A stretch of DNA of 64,000 nucleotides. Origin: Rhizobium sp. NRK18 (GTDB taxonomy: Bacteria; Pseudomonadota; Alphaproteobacteria; Rhizobiales; Rhizobiaceae). Shown here in pieces: positions 52,223-61,348 of the stretch. A model generated the notes under the pieces. The model saw only the letters and a program-made list of their open reading frames with translations, was not told the DNA's origin and did not search any database. The position numbers and the translations under genes were made by a program. The stretch lies in assembly GCF_024385575.1 (NCBI RefSeq), contig NZ_JANFMV010000001.1, positions 2,261,681 to 2,325,680 on the forward strand. Direction: 5' to 3'. Positions within the stretch are counted from its first letter, which is position 1. Every line of letters starts with the position of its first letter.

Positions 52223-52683
52223 ATCCCCCTCTCCTTCACCGTCTGCATGGCGACAAAGGTGGAGGAGCTTGCCACATGCGGCAAAGCGGAAATCTTCTCG
52301 CCGAGCACGTGGCGATACTTGCGGATGTCGGCGGTGCGGACCTTCAGGAGATAGTCGAAGGAGCCGGCGATCATGTGGCACTCCTCGACCTCCTTGATCT
52401 TGCGCACGGCGGTGTTGAATTCCTTCAGCGCCGCCTCGCGGGTGTCGGAAAGTTTGACTTCCGTGAAGGCGACATGGTCGAGGCCGAGTTTGACCGGATC
52501 GAGCACCGCCTTGAAGCCGAGAATGTAGCCGTCGTCGATCAGCCGTTTCAGCCGCACCTGGCACGGCGTCTTCGACAGGCCGACGCGTTTGGCAAGATCC
52601 GTCACGGAGATGCGGCCGTCATCGCCGATAATATCGAGGATTTTTCGATCGAACGCGTCGAATTCCCTTTGCTCAGTCGCCAC
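52219..52683 (-). CDS. putR: PutR-like Lrp/AsnC family regulator
   Basis: Lrp/AsnC regulator of 154 residues: N-terminal HTH (DRKILDIIGDDGRISVTDLAKRVGLSKTPCQVRLKRL) and C-terminal RAM ligand-binding domain (HVAFTEVKLSDTREAAL ... IAGSFDYLLKVRT). It is divergent from putA with about 130 bases between, as for PutR, the proline-responsive activator of putA in Agrobacterium. Its 3' end overlaps the ampR-like gene tail-to-tail. Inferred function: activation of proline catabolism with proline as signal. Confidence 0.88.
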   Translation of the reverse strand: MATEQREFDAFDRKILDIIGDDGRISVTDLAKRVGLSKTPCQVRLKRLIDDGYILGFKAVLDPVKLGLDHVAFTEVKLSDTREAALKEFNTAVRKIKEVEECHMIAGSFDYLLKVRTADIRKYRHVLGEKISALPHVASSSTFVAMQTVKERGI

Positions 52684-52698
52684 GGCAATTCACTTTCT

Positions 52699-52720
52699 CT
52701 ATTTTAGCTTCATTAAATAG
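52699..52720. promoter_or_regulatory. Inverted repeat CTATTT-N10-AAATAG in the putR-putA spacer
   Basis: An AT-rich 6-bp inverted repeat close to putR; a candidate PutR (Lrp-type) site or part of the putR promoter. Confidence 0.4.
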
Positions 52721-52742
52721 GAAAATCTCATCATGAAGCTCT

Positions 52743-52760
52743 GAAATCAAGTCAGATTTC
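52743..52760. promoter_or_regulatory. Inverted repeat GAAATC-N6-GATTTC in the putR-putA spacer
   Basis: A perfect 6-bp repeat with a 6-base spacer, 52 bases upstream of putA; the best candidate for a PutR operator. Confidence 0.45.
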
Positions 52761-52811
52761 CCAAGGTCGTTTTGCTATCATCCTCACAGCCTTTGCCATG
52801 GAGTGTGAAGC

Positions 52812-55800
52812 ATGCCTCAGCCGCAGTCGATTGTTGCCCCCGAGACCCCGATTTCCAACGCCTTCCAGCAGTTTGCGCCGCCGGTCGCCGAGCAGAGCGA
52901 GCTGCGCCGGGCGATCACCGCCGCCTATCGCCGCGACGAGGCCGAATGCCTCGTACCGCTGCTCGAACAGGCGACGCAGACAGGCCCACGCAGCGAGGTG
53001 ATCGCGATCACCGCCCGGCAGCTGATTACCGCACTTCGCGGCAAGCATCGCGATTCCGGCGTCGAAGGCCTCGTGCATGAATACTCCCTCTCCAGCGAGG
53101 AAGGCGTTGCCCTGATGTGCCTTGCCGAAGCGCTCCTGCGCATTCCGGATACGGCGACCCGCGACGCGCTGATCCGCGACAAGATTTCCGATGGCGACTG
53201 GCGCTCGCATGTCGGCGGCGACCGGTCGCTGTTCGTCAATGCCGCCACCTGGGGACTGGCGATCACCGGCCGGCTGACGGCGACCGTCAACGACCGCTCG
53301 CTGTCAGCGGCGCTTACCCGCCTCGTTGCCCGCGCCGGTGAGCCGGTCATCCGCCGCGGTGTCGACATGGCGATGCGCATGATGGGCGAGCAGTTCGTCA
53401 CCGGCGAAACGATCGACGAGGCGCTGAAACGCGCCCGCGTGCTGGAAAAGCGCGGCTTCCGCTATTCCTACGACATGCTCGGCGAAGCGGCGACGACGGC
53501 GGCAGACGCCGAGCGCTACTACCGCGACTACGAGACCGCCATCCATGCGATCGGCAAGGCCTCCGACGGCCGCGGCATCTATGAAGGCCCCGGCATCTCC
53601 ATCAAGCTTTCCGCGCTGCATCCCCGCTACTCCCGCGCCCAGGCCGCACGCGTGATGGGCGAGCTCTTGCCGAAGGTGAAGGCGCTCGCCCTGATCGCCA
53701 AGGACTACGACATCGGCCTCAACATCGACGCCGAGGAAGCCGACCGTCTCGAACTGTCGCTCGACCTCCTCGAATGCCTCTGCCTCGACCCCGATCTTGC
53801 GGGCTGGAACGGCATGGGCTTCGTCGTCCAGGCCTATGGCAAGCGCTGCCCCTTCGTTCTGGATTTCATCATCGATCTCGCCCGTCGCGCCGAGCGGCGC
53901 ATCATGGTTCGTCTCGTCAAGGGCGCCTATTGGGATGCCGAGATCAAGCGCGCGCAGGTCGACGGCCTCGACGGCTTTCCGGTGTTCACCCGCAAGGTCC
54001 ACACCGATGTCTCCTATATCGCCTGCGCGAAGAAGCTGCTCGCCGCCGGCGACGCGGTCTTCCCGCAGTTCGCCACCCACAATGCCCAGACGCTCGCCAC
54101 GATCTATCACATGGCCGGCAAGGACTTTCATTCCGGCAAGTACGAGTTCCAGTGCCTGCACGGCATGGGCGAACCGCTCTATGACGAGGTCGTCGGCCGC
54201 GGCAAGCTCAACCGTCCGGCCCGCATCTATGCGCCGGTCGGCACGCATGAAACGCTGCTCGCCTATCTGGTCCGCCGACTTCTGGAAAACGGCGCCAACT
54301 CCTCCTTCGTCAACCGCATCGCCGATCCCACCGTCTCGATCGACGAACTCATCGCCGACCCGGTCGAGGTCGTCCGCGCGATGGCGAGCCCCGGCGCGCA
54401 GCACGACCAGATCGCCCTGCCCGAAGACATCTTCGGCGCCGGCCGGCCGAATTCGGCAGGCCTGGATCTTTCCAACGAGCAGGTGCTCGCCGATCTCACC
54501 GACTCACTGAAGGAAAGCGCTGCCACGCAGTGGCAGTCCGCCCCTCAGCTTGCCGACGGCAAGGCTGATGGCGAAACGCGTCCCGTGCTCAATCCCGGCG
54601 ACCACGCGGACGTTGTCGGCTCGGTCAAGGAAACCTCAGAGGATGACGCCCGCCGCGCCGTCGCGCTTGCCGCAGGCTCCGCCGCCTCCTGGGCGGAAAC
54701 GCCGCCGGCCGAACGCGCCGCCTGCCTGGAACGCGCCGCCGACATCATGCAGGCGCGCATGCCGGTGCTGCTCGGGCTGATCGCCCGCGAGGCCGGCAAA
54801 TCGCTGCCGAACGCCATTGCCGAAGTGCGCGAGGCGATCGATTTCCTGCGCTATTACGGCGAGCAGGCCCGCGCCACCTTCGGCCCGGCGCACAAGGCGC
54901 TCGGTCCCATCGTCTGCATCAGCCCGTGGAACTTCCCGCTGGCGATCTTCACCGGACAGGTGGCGGCGGCCCTCGTCGCCGGCAACCCGGTGCTGGCCAA
55001 GCCCGCGGAAGAGACGCCGCTGATCGCCGCCGAGGGTGTCAGAATCCTGCATCAGGCCGGCGTTTCGGCCTCAGCCCTGCAGTTCGTGCCCGGCGACGGG
55101 CGCGTCGGTGCCGCACTCGTCGGCAGCCCGGAAGTGGCCGGCGTCATGTTCACCGGCTCGACCGAAGTCGCCCGCCTCATCCAATCGCAGCTTGCCGGCC
55201 GGCTTTCGGCTGCCGGCAAGCCGATCCCGCTGATTGCCGAAACCGGCGGTCAGAACGCCATGATCGTCGATTCATCCGCACTTGCCGAACAGGTGGTCGC
55301 CGACGTCATCGCCTCGGCCTTCGACAGCGCCGGCCAGCGCTGCTCGGCGCTGCGCGTCCTCTGCCTGCAGGAAGACGTCGCCGACCGTATCCTCGCCATG
55401 CTGAAGGGCGCCCTGCACGAGCTGTCGATCGGTCGCACGGACAGGCTCAGCGTCGACATCGGCCCGGTCATCACCGCGGAAGCGAAGGGTATCATCGAGA
55501 AGCACATCGAACGCATGCGCGCGCTCGGCTGCAAGGTCGAGCAGATCGGCTTGGCGGAAACGACCGCCAACGGCACCTTCGTACCGCCGACGATCATCGA
55601 GATCGGCAAGCTCTCCGACCTCGAGCGCGAGGTCTTCGGCCCCGTCCTCCATGTCGTGCGCTACCAGCGTCGCGGCCTCGACCGGCTGATCGATGCAATC
55701 AACGCCACCGGCTACGGCCTCACCTTCGGCCTGCACACCCGGCTGGACGAAACCATCGCGCATGTCACGAGCCGCTTGAAGGTCGGCAATATCTACGTCA

Positions 55801-56513
55801 ATCGCAACATCATCGGCGCCGTCGTCGGCGTTCAGCCGTTCGGCGGGCGCGGCCTCTCCGGCACCGGGCCCAAGGCCGGCGGACCGCTCTATCTCGGCCG
55901 TCTGGTCGATACCGCTCCGCTGCCGCCGATGCTGAGCTCCGTCCACCAGGCGCCGGCGCTTCTCGACCTCGTCAACTGGCTTGACGAGAAAGGCCGCACG
56001 GCCGATGCCGAAGCCGCCCGCACGCTCGGCGGCAATTCGGCGCTCGGTCTCGAAATCGAACTCCCCGGCCCTGTCGGCGAGCGCAATCTCTACCAGCTGC
56101 ATGCGCGTGGCCGGGTGCTGCTCGCTCCGGAAACCGAAAGCGGCCTGTACCGCCAGCTGGCGGCCGCGCTTGCTACCGGCAACCACGCGGTTATCGACGC
56201 CGGCGCAGGCCTGGAGGCAGCACTGAAGGATCTACCGGCCAGCATTGCCGCGCAGGTATCGCTCTCGCAGGACTGGGCCGCCGACGGTCCGTTTGCCGGC
56301 GCGCTGATCGAAGGCGACGGCGAGCGCGTGCGGGACGTCAACGGCAAGATCGCCACCCTGCCCGGCCCGCTCGTTCTGGTGCAGGCGGCATCGGCCGGCG
56401 AGATCGCCGCCAAGGCCGACTGCTATTGCCTCAACTGGCTCCTGGAGGAGGTCTCGACATCGATCAACACGACGGCAGCCGGCGGCAATGCCAGCCTGAT
56501 GACGATCGGATGA
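52812..56513 (+). CDS. putA: PutA, bifunctional proline dehydrogenase / pyrroline-5-carboxylate dehydrogenase
   Basis: Oxidises proline to glutamate in two steps, 1233 residues. The proline dehydrogenase barrel (about 160-480; KGAYWDAEIKRAQ, YEFQCLHGMGEPLYDE, RIYAPVGTHETLLAYLVRRLLENG) precedes the aldehyde dehydrogenase half (about 560-1010; CISPWNFPLAIF, ETGGQNAMIVD, catalytic C844 in SAGQRCSALR). A C-terminal region of about 200 residues follows. There is no N-terminal ribbon-helix-helix DNA-binding domain, so this is the bifunctional and not the trifunctional form; regulation is left to PutR. It begins at ATG 52812 after GGAG. Confidence 0.97.
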   Translation: MPQPQSIVAPETPISNAFQQFAPPVAEQSELRRAITAAYRRDEAECLVPLLEQATQTGPRSEVIAITARQLITALRGKHRDSGVEGLVHEYSLSSEEGVALMCLAEALLRIPDTATRDALIRDKISDGDWRSHVGGDRSLFVNAATWGLAITGRLTATVNDRSLSAALTRLVARAGEPVIRRGVDMAMRMMGEQFVTGETIDEALKRARVLEKRGFRYSYDMLGEAATTAADAERYYRDYETAIHAIGKASDGRGIYEGPGISIKLSALHPRYSRAQAARVMGELLPKVKALALIAKDYDIGLNIDAEEADRLELSLDLLECLCLDPDLAGWNGMGFVVQAYGKRCPFVLDFIIDLARRAERRIMVRLVKGAYWDAEIKRAQVDGLDGFPVFTRKVHTDVSYIACAKKLLAAGDAVFPQFATHNAQTLATIYHMAGKDFHSGKYEFQCLHGMGEPLYDEVVGRGKLNRPARIYAPVGTHETLLAYLVRRLLENGANSSFVNRIADPTVSIDELIADPVEVVRAMASPGAQHDQIALPEDIFGAGRPNSAGLDLSNEQVLADLTDSLKESAATQWQSAPQLADGKADGETRPVLNPGDHADVVGSVKETSEDDARRAVALAAGSAASWAETPPAERAACLERAADIMQARMPVLLGLIAREAGKSLPNAIAEVREAIDFLRYYGEQARATFGPAHKALGPIVCISPWNFPLAIFTGQVAAALVAGNPVLAKPAEETPLIAAEGVRILHQAGVSASALQFVPGDGRVGAALVGSPEVAGVMFTGSTEVARLIQSQLAGRLSAAGKPIPLIAETGGQNAMIVDSSALAEQVVADVIASAFDSAGQRCSALRVLCLQEDVADRILAMLKGALHELSIGRTDRLSVDIGPVITAEAKGIIEKHIERMRALGCKVEQIGLAETTANGTFVPPTIIEIGKLSDLEREVFGPVLHVVRYQRRGLDRLIDAINATGYGLTFGLHTRLDETIAHVTSRLKVGNIYVNRNIIGAVVGVQPFGGRGLSGTGPKAGGPLYLGRLVDTAPLPPMLSSVHQAPALLDLVNWLDEKGRTADAEAARTLGGNSALGLEIELPGPVGERNLYQLHARGRVLLAPETESGLYRQLAAALATGNHAVIDAGAGLEAALKDLPASIAAQVSLSQDWAADGPFAGALIEGDGERVRDVNGKIATLPGPLVLVQAASAGEIAAKADCYCLNWLLEEVSTSINTTAAGGNASLMTIG

Positions 56514-56570
56514 GATTTATTCCTGAACCAATCCGGGCCTGGAATCGTATTAGAGTGTAAGTACCGCGTA

Positions 56571-56608
56571 GGCGGCAGGTTGGTCAGGTTCGCGACCAGC
56601 CTGCCGCC
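56571..56608 (+). terminator. Long hairpin after putA
   Basis: GGCGGCAGGTTGGTC pairs with GACCAGCCTGCCGCC with one mismatch around an 8-nt loop. Only TTCCC follows, so it is a T-poor terminator or processing site. It lies 58 bases after the putA stop and just before phrB. Confidence 0.55.
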
Positions 56609-56640
56609 TTCCCTCGCGATGATCTGATACGGAGTTCTCC

Positions 56641-58086
56641 TTGACTGCATCCGCCAAGCCCGTCCTCGTCTGGTTCCGCAAGGATCTCCGTCTTGACGAC
56701 AATCTGGCGCTGACGGCAGCCGCGCAAAGCGGAGGGCCGGTGATCCCTGTCTATATCCGCGAACCGGAGGAAGCCGGCACCGGGCCGCTCGGCGCCGCGC
56801 AGGCCTGGTGGCTGCATCACTCACTGGCGACCCTGCAGAAATCGTTCGAAAAGCTCGGCTCGCGCCTGATCCTGGCGAGCGGTTCCGCTGAAGACCTCCT
56901 GCCCCGCCTTATCAAGGCGACCGGCGCCGGCGCGGTCTACTGGAACCGGCGCTACGACCCGCCGGGCATCGCCATCGACACGCCGCTGAAGAAGAGCCTC
57001 GCCGAGACAGGCATCGAGGTCAAAAGCTTCGCCGGCCAGCTCCTGCACGAGCCCACCCATCTTCTGACCGGACAGGGCACGCCCTACAAGGTCTACACGC
57101 CGTTCTGGAAGGCCTTTAATAGCGAGGACGGTCCGCGCGATCCGGTCGATCCTCCGAAATCGCTCAAAAGCCCGGAGAAGTGGCCGAAATCCGAAGATGT
57201 CACCGACTGGGGATACCTGCCGACGAAGCCCAACTGGGCGGAGCATTTTCCGGAAATGTGGGAGCCCGGCGAGGCTGCCGCCCACAAGCGGCTCAAGCTC
57301 TTCCTCGACAGCCACGTGAAGGACTATGATAGCCTGCGCGATTTCCCGGGCGTCGATGCGACGTCGCGCCTGTCGCCCTATCTGGCGCTGGGCGAGATTT
57401 CGCCGGCCCGCATCTGGCATTCGACCAACGGCCTGATGGACCGCTACGGCACGGATGGGGTGCTGCGCTTCCGCAAGGAGATCATCTGGCGGGAATTTTC
57501 CTACCACCTCCTCTTCCACTTCCCCGAACTGGCGGAGAAGAACTGGAACAGCAAGTTCGACAACTTCCCCTGGGAGTTCAACGAGAAGCTGTTCGAGGCC
57601 TGGAAGAAGGGCGAGACCGGTTACCCCATCGTCGACGCCGGCATGCGTCAGCTCTGGAAGCACGGCTGGATGCACAACCGCGTGCGCATGGTCGTCGCCT
57701 CCTTCCTGATCAAGCATTGCCTGATCGACTGGCGGCACGGCGAGAAATGGTTCCGCGACACGCTGGTTGACGCCGATCCGGCCTCGAATGCCGCGAGCTG
57801 GCAGTGGGTTGCCGGGTCGGGCGCCGACGCCGCACCGTTCTTCCGCGTCTTCAATCCGATCACACAGGGCGAGAAGTTCGATCCGGACGGCGATTACATC
57901 AGCCGCTACGTACCGATCCTCGCGAAGCTGCCGAGCAAGTACAAGAACGTGCCGGACAAGTCGCCGCCGGCCTTCCTCGAAAAGGCCGGCGTGCGGATCG
58001 GTGAAACCTATCCCGAACCGATCGTCGATCACATGAAGGCGCGCGAGAAGGCACTCTCCACCCATTCGGCGCTTTCCGACGATTGA
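56641..58086 (+). CDS. phrB: Deoxyribodipyrimidine photolyase / cryptochrome family
   Basis: FAD-dependent repair enzyme of UV-induced pyrimidine dimers, 481 residues. An N-terminal antenna-binding domain (VLVWFRKDLRLDDNLAL) is followed by the catalytic domain with GETGYPIVDAGMRQLW, NRVRMVVASFLIKH, WASN-like (NAASWQWVAGSGADAAPFFRVFNP) and PDGDYISRYVP. It starts with TTG at 56641, preceded by GGAG six bases away; no earlier ATG fits. Similar to class III/CPD photolyase of Agrobacterium (PhrA-type); the symbol is by family. Confidence 0.92.
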   Translation: MTASAKPVLVWFRKDLRLDDNLALTAAAQSGGPVIPVYIREPEEAGTGPLGAAQAWWLHHSLATLQKSFEKLGSRLILASGSAEDLLPRLIKATGAGAVYWNRRYDPPGIAIDTPLKKSLAETGIEVKSFAGQLLHEPTHLLTGQGTPYKVYTPFWKAFNSEDGPRDPVDPPKSLKSPEKWPKSEDVTDWGYLPTKPNWAEHFPEMWEPGEAAAHKRLKLFLDSHVKDYDSLRDFPGVDATSRLSPYLALGEISPARIWHSTNGLMDRYGTDGVLRFRKEIIWREFSYHLLFHFPELAEKNWNSKFDNFPWEFNEKLFEAWKKGETGYPIVDAGMRQLWKHGWMHNRVRMVVASFLIKHCLIDWRHGEKWFRDTLVDADPASNAASWQWVAGSGADAAPFFRVFNPITQGEKFDPDGDYISRYVPILAKLPSKYKNVPDKSPPAFLEKAGVRIGETYPEPIVDHMKAREKALSTHSALSDD

Positions 58087-58091
58087 CATGA

Positions 58092-58117
58092 CGCGCGGCC
58101 AGTCCGCGCGCGGTTTT
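58092..58117 (+). terminator. Intrinsic terminator of phrB
   Basis: CGCGCGG/CCGCGCG with loop CCAGT is followed by CGGTTTTACC. It starts 5 bases after the stop codon. Confidence 0.6.
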
Positions 58118-58273
58118 ACCGATATTTAAAATTGTCCACGTACAAGGCAGCGAAGGGGTTGCTGCACCGCAACATCCCCATTCCTTCCCAGCCATGGACA
58201 TGATGTCTTGCCGGCCACCGTTTCCGATATCGCCGATGATCGCCGGTATCGACGTCCTCTCGAGGCCCCGGAC

Positions 58274-60181
58274 ATGAATTTCAAGAACCTTTCCATCCTC
58301 CACAAGATCGGCATCGCCGTCGCCATCATGGGATTGAGCTCGGCCATCATCGCCGCCACCGGCGCGACCGGCCTCAACTCCCTCAGCCACGCGATCGCCG
58401 ACACCGGCGCCCGCGAGGAAGTCGCCCGCGAGGCGATGGACCTGCGCATCGACATCGTCGCGATCAGCCGCATGACCTATCAGCTGGCGCAGGCGCCCGA
58501 GAAGGCGGCCGACTTCGCCGACGAGACCGAGCGTCGCGCCAAGGAAATGCTCGAGCGGCTGCCGAAGATCCAGTCCACTGCCGATGCCAACGAGCGCGCC
58601 ATGCTGGATACGATCCGCGCGACGCTCGCCAGCTATTTCGACGACATCCGCGCCATGGTGAAGACGGTCGCCGCCAATCCGGGCGACCAGGGCGCCATCA
58701 AGGCCGCGCTCGACAAGGCGCTCGACGGCCAGAAGACCGTCACCTCCGCCGTCAAGGAATACAGCAAGTATTCCGGCGAGACGCTCGCCAATGCCCGCGC
58801 CAAAGCCATTTCCGCCTCGACCGTCACGATGATGGCGCAGATCATCGTCGCTGCCGTCGGCATCCTCGGCGGCCTGATGATCAGCTTCCTCGTCGCCCGC
58901 CGCGGCATCGTCGGCCCGATTGCCGACCTCACCGCGATCATGAGCCGCTTTGCCCGCGGCGACCTTGATGGCCGCGCTTCCGACACCGAACGCAAGGACG
59001 AGATCGGCGAGATGGCGCGGGCGCTGGAAATCTTCCGCCGCAACGAACTCGGCCTGCGCGACATGAAGGCCCAGGAAGCCGCCATCCAGGCGCAGAGCGA
59101 CGACCTTCAGTCGAGCATCAGCCATGTGGTCGCCTCCGCCGTCGCCGGGGATTTCTCCAAGCGCATCTCCAAGGCGTATGACGACGAGGATCTCAACCGC
59201 TTCGCCGCCAGCGTCAACGAACTGATCGGCACCGTCGATCTCGGTCTCGCCGAAATGCGCCGCGTCATGGCAGCGCTTGCCCAGGCCGACCTGACGCAGG
59301 ACATGCAGGGCGACTTCCAGGGCGCATTCGCGGAACTCAAGACCAACGTCAACACGACCATGGCGACGCTGCGCTCGACCATGCAGAACGTCCGTGCCGC
59401 GACCTCGACGATCAACAGCAACTCCGCCGAACTGAGCTCGGCTGCCAACGACCTGTCGCGCCGTACGGAGCAACAGGCCGCGGCGCTTGAAGAAACGGCC
59501 GCCGCACTCGACGAGATCACCTCGACCGTGCGCACCGCATCGCAGCGCGCCGTCGAGGCCAACGAGATGGTTGTCGAGACCAAGAACAGTGCCGCCCGCT
59601 CCGGCGAGATCGTCCGCAACGCGGTCGAGGCGATGGGCCGGATCGAGGAATCATCCAGCAAGATCAACCAGATCATCGGCGTCATCGACGAGATCGCCTT
59701 CCAGACCAACCTGCTGGCGCTAAACGCCGGCGTCGAGGCGGCGCGTGCCGGTGAGGCCGGCCGCGGCTTTGCCGTCGTCGCCCAGGAAGTGCGTGAACTC
59801 GCACAGCGCTCGGCCAATGCCGCCAAGGAGATCAAGACGCTGATTTCCGCCTCGGCCTCCGAAGTCGGCAACGGCGTGGCGCTCGTCCGCTCCACCGGTG
59901 ATGCCCTGCTGGAAATCGAGAAGCTGGTCAACCGCGTCAACGACCATGTCGCGACGATCGCCACGGCGGCGCGCGAGCAGGCGACCGGCATTCAGGAGAT
60001 CAACACCTCCGTCAACCATATGGACCAGATGACGCAGCAGAACGCCGCCATGGTCGAGGAGACGACGGCGGCCAGCCAGACGCTGGCCGGAGAAAGCCGC
60101 AGCCTGCAGCAGATGCTGGAAAAATTCCGGCTCGACGCGGGTTCGTCCGTCCCGTCGCACCGCGTCTCGCGCGCCGCCTGA
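58274..60181 (+). CDS. Methyl-accepting chemotaxis protein, membrane-anchored
   Basis: Transmembrane chemoreceptor of 635 residues. TM1 lies about 8-30, a four-helix-bundle-type periplasmic sensor about 31-190, TM2 about 193-215 and a HAMP domain next (GPIADLTAIMSRFARGDLDGRA). A second HAMP-like segment is followed by the signalling domain with the tip [20 protein letters not shown]. There is no C-terminal NWETF-type pentapeptide. The start is ATG 58274 after GAGG; the frame extends to a TTG at 58208 without a site. The ligand is unknown. Confidence 0.93.
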   Translation: MNFKNLSILHKIGIAVAIMGLSSAIIAATGATGLNSLSHAIADTGAREEVAREAMDLRIDIVAISRMTYQLAQAPEKAADFADETERRAKEMLERLPKIQSTADANERAMLDTIRATLASYFDDIRAMVKTVAANPGDQGAIKAALDKALDGQKTVTSAVKEYSKYSGETLANARAKAISASTVTMMAQIIVAAVGILGGLMISFLVARRGIVGPIADLTAIMSRFARGDLDGRASDTERKDEIGEMARALEIFRRNELGLRDMKAQEAAIQAQSDDLQSSISHVVASAVAGDFSKRISKAYDDEDLNRFAASVNELIGTVDLGLAEMRRVMAALAQADLTQDMQGDFQGAFAELKTNVNTTMATLRSTMQNVRAATSTINSNSAELSSAANDLSRRTEQQAAALEETAAALDEITSTVRTASQRAVEANEMVVETKNSAARSGEIVRNAVEAMGRIEESSSKINQIIGVIDEIAFQTNLLALNAGVEAARAGEAGRGFAVVAQEVRELAQRSANAAKEIKTLISASASEVGNGVALVRSTGDALLEIEKLVNRVNDHVATIATAAREQATGIQEINTSVNHMDQMTQQNAAMVEETTAASQTLAGESRSLQQMLEKFRLDAGSSVPSHRVSRAA

Positions 60182-60199
60182 CAGGTTCGACCGCGAGCA

Positions 60200-60238
60200 G
60201 AAACGAAGCCGCCCGGTCATGCCGGGCGGTTTTCGTTT
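60200..60238. terminator. Bidirectional terminator between chemoreceptor and SDR genes
   Basis: CCGCCCGG/CCGGGCGG with a 5-nt loop sits between AAACGAAG and GTTTTCGTTT, so it can serve both convergent genes. Confidence 0.8.
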
Positions 60239-60241
60239 GGG

Positions 60242-61072
60242 CTATTCGGCGGCGTGAAGCGTGCTTTCCACCGACTTCGGCTGGCGCGCGACGCTCTTGC
60301 CGCGCAACCAACGCAGCAGTGGGAAATAGAGCGCATAGGGCAGGATGCCGAGAAGCTTGGCTGCGAAAGCTTGACGGCGCGGGAACGCGATCTCGAACGC
60401 GTGGCCCTGCAAGCCGTCGGCAATGCGCCTCGCAGCCTCCTCCGCCGTGATCCGGCCGGCGGCCAGTGTGCGCATCGACGCCGTCATCGGCGTTTCCACG
60501 AAACCCGGATTGATCAGCTGCACGAAGATGCCGGAGCCTTCCAGATCCAGCGCCAGGCTCTGCGCCATGTTGATGAGGGCCGCCTTGGTCGCGCCATAGG
60601 CCGCGCTGCCCGGCAGCCCGGCATAGCCCGCCGCCGAGCCCATGAAGGCGATCTGGCCGTGCGAATAGGTCTGCATGTGGCGGAGCGCCGGAACGAGACA
60701 GTTGACGACGCCCGTCAGGTTGACGGCAATCGACTTCTCGAATGCCCGGCGCAGCTCGACGCCCGGCTTCGCCATCTCGAAAATTCCGGCATTGAAGACG
60801 GCGAGCGCTATGCGCCCGTGTTCGTATTCGATCGAGGCGATCACGCGCTCCATGTCCTGGCGCTCGGTGACATCGCCGTCGAGCACATGGATGGCGCCTT
60901 TCAGGGCGCCGGCTTCTTCCTGCAATTCGACGAGACGGTCATGATCGCGCGCGGTGGCAGCGACGGTATAACCGCGACGGGCCATTTCCAGCGCCAGTGC
61001 GCGGCCTATGCCCGAGCTCGCGCCCGTGATCCAGACTACGCCATGTTCGGGTTTTGCGTTGAACGAGGTCAT
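60242..61072 (-). CDS. Short-chain dehydrogenase/reductase
   Basis: NAD(P)-dependent oxidoreductase of about 276 residues. It shows the Rossmann motif TGASSGIGRALA, the NAG motif (AVFNAGIF), the catalytic Ser/Tyr/Lys series (FMGSAAGYAG ... AAYGATKAAL with Y-x-x-x-K) and a C-terminal hydrophobic segment (FAAKLLGILPYALYFPLLRWL) that may associate with membranes. The substrate is unknown. The ATG at 61072 is shown; ATG 61081, three codons upstream, has GGAG closer. It is convergent with the chemoreceptor gene. Confidence 0.85.
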   Translation of the reverse strand: MTSFNAKPEHGVVWITGASSGIGRALALEMARRGYTVAATARDHDRLVELQEEAGALKGAIHVLDGDVTERQDMERVIASIEYEHGRIALAVFNAGIFEMAKPGVELRRAFEKSIAVNLTGVVNCLVPALRHMQTYSHGQIAFMGSAAGYAGLPGSAAYGATKAALINMAQSLALDLEGSGIFVQLINPGFVETPMTASMRTLAAGRITAEEAARRIADGLQGHAFEIAFPRRQAFAAKLLGILPYALYFPLLRWLRGKSVARQPKSVESTLHAAE

Positions 61073-61348
61073 CCGGTACATCTCCAAACTGCGCAGCTCT
61101 TGCGGCGCGCTTTCCGAAATCCCCTCTTCGCCATTCTTGTATTCTCCGGAAGATATGGAGCAGCAGTATGGCGGTACCAAGCCGGAATCGTGTTTTCGCT
61201 ATGTATTGAGGAAAGGCGCCCCGAAAAATAAGATGAATTTGGCGCGTTCCTTGGCCAGCGTAAAACAGAATTCCTTGTTTTATTGCCGCCGCTCGCCGAA
61301 AACCCGACGATGGAATCTATGACCCCCGACGACATGAAGGCGATCCCC

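Noticed and set aside
52812-56513. Trifunctional PutA with its own DNA-binding domain
   Set aside because: The N-terminus has no ribbon-helix-helix motif, and a separate PutR regulator is divergent.
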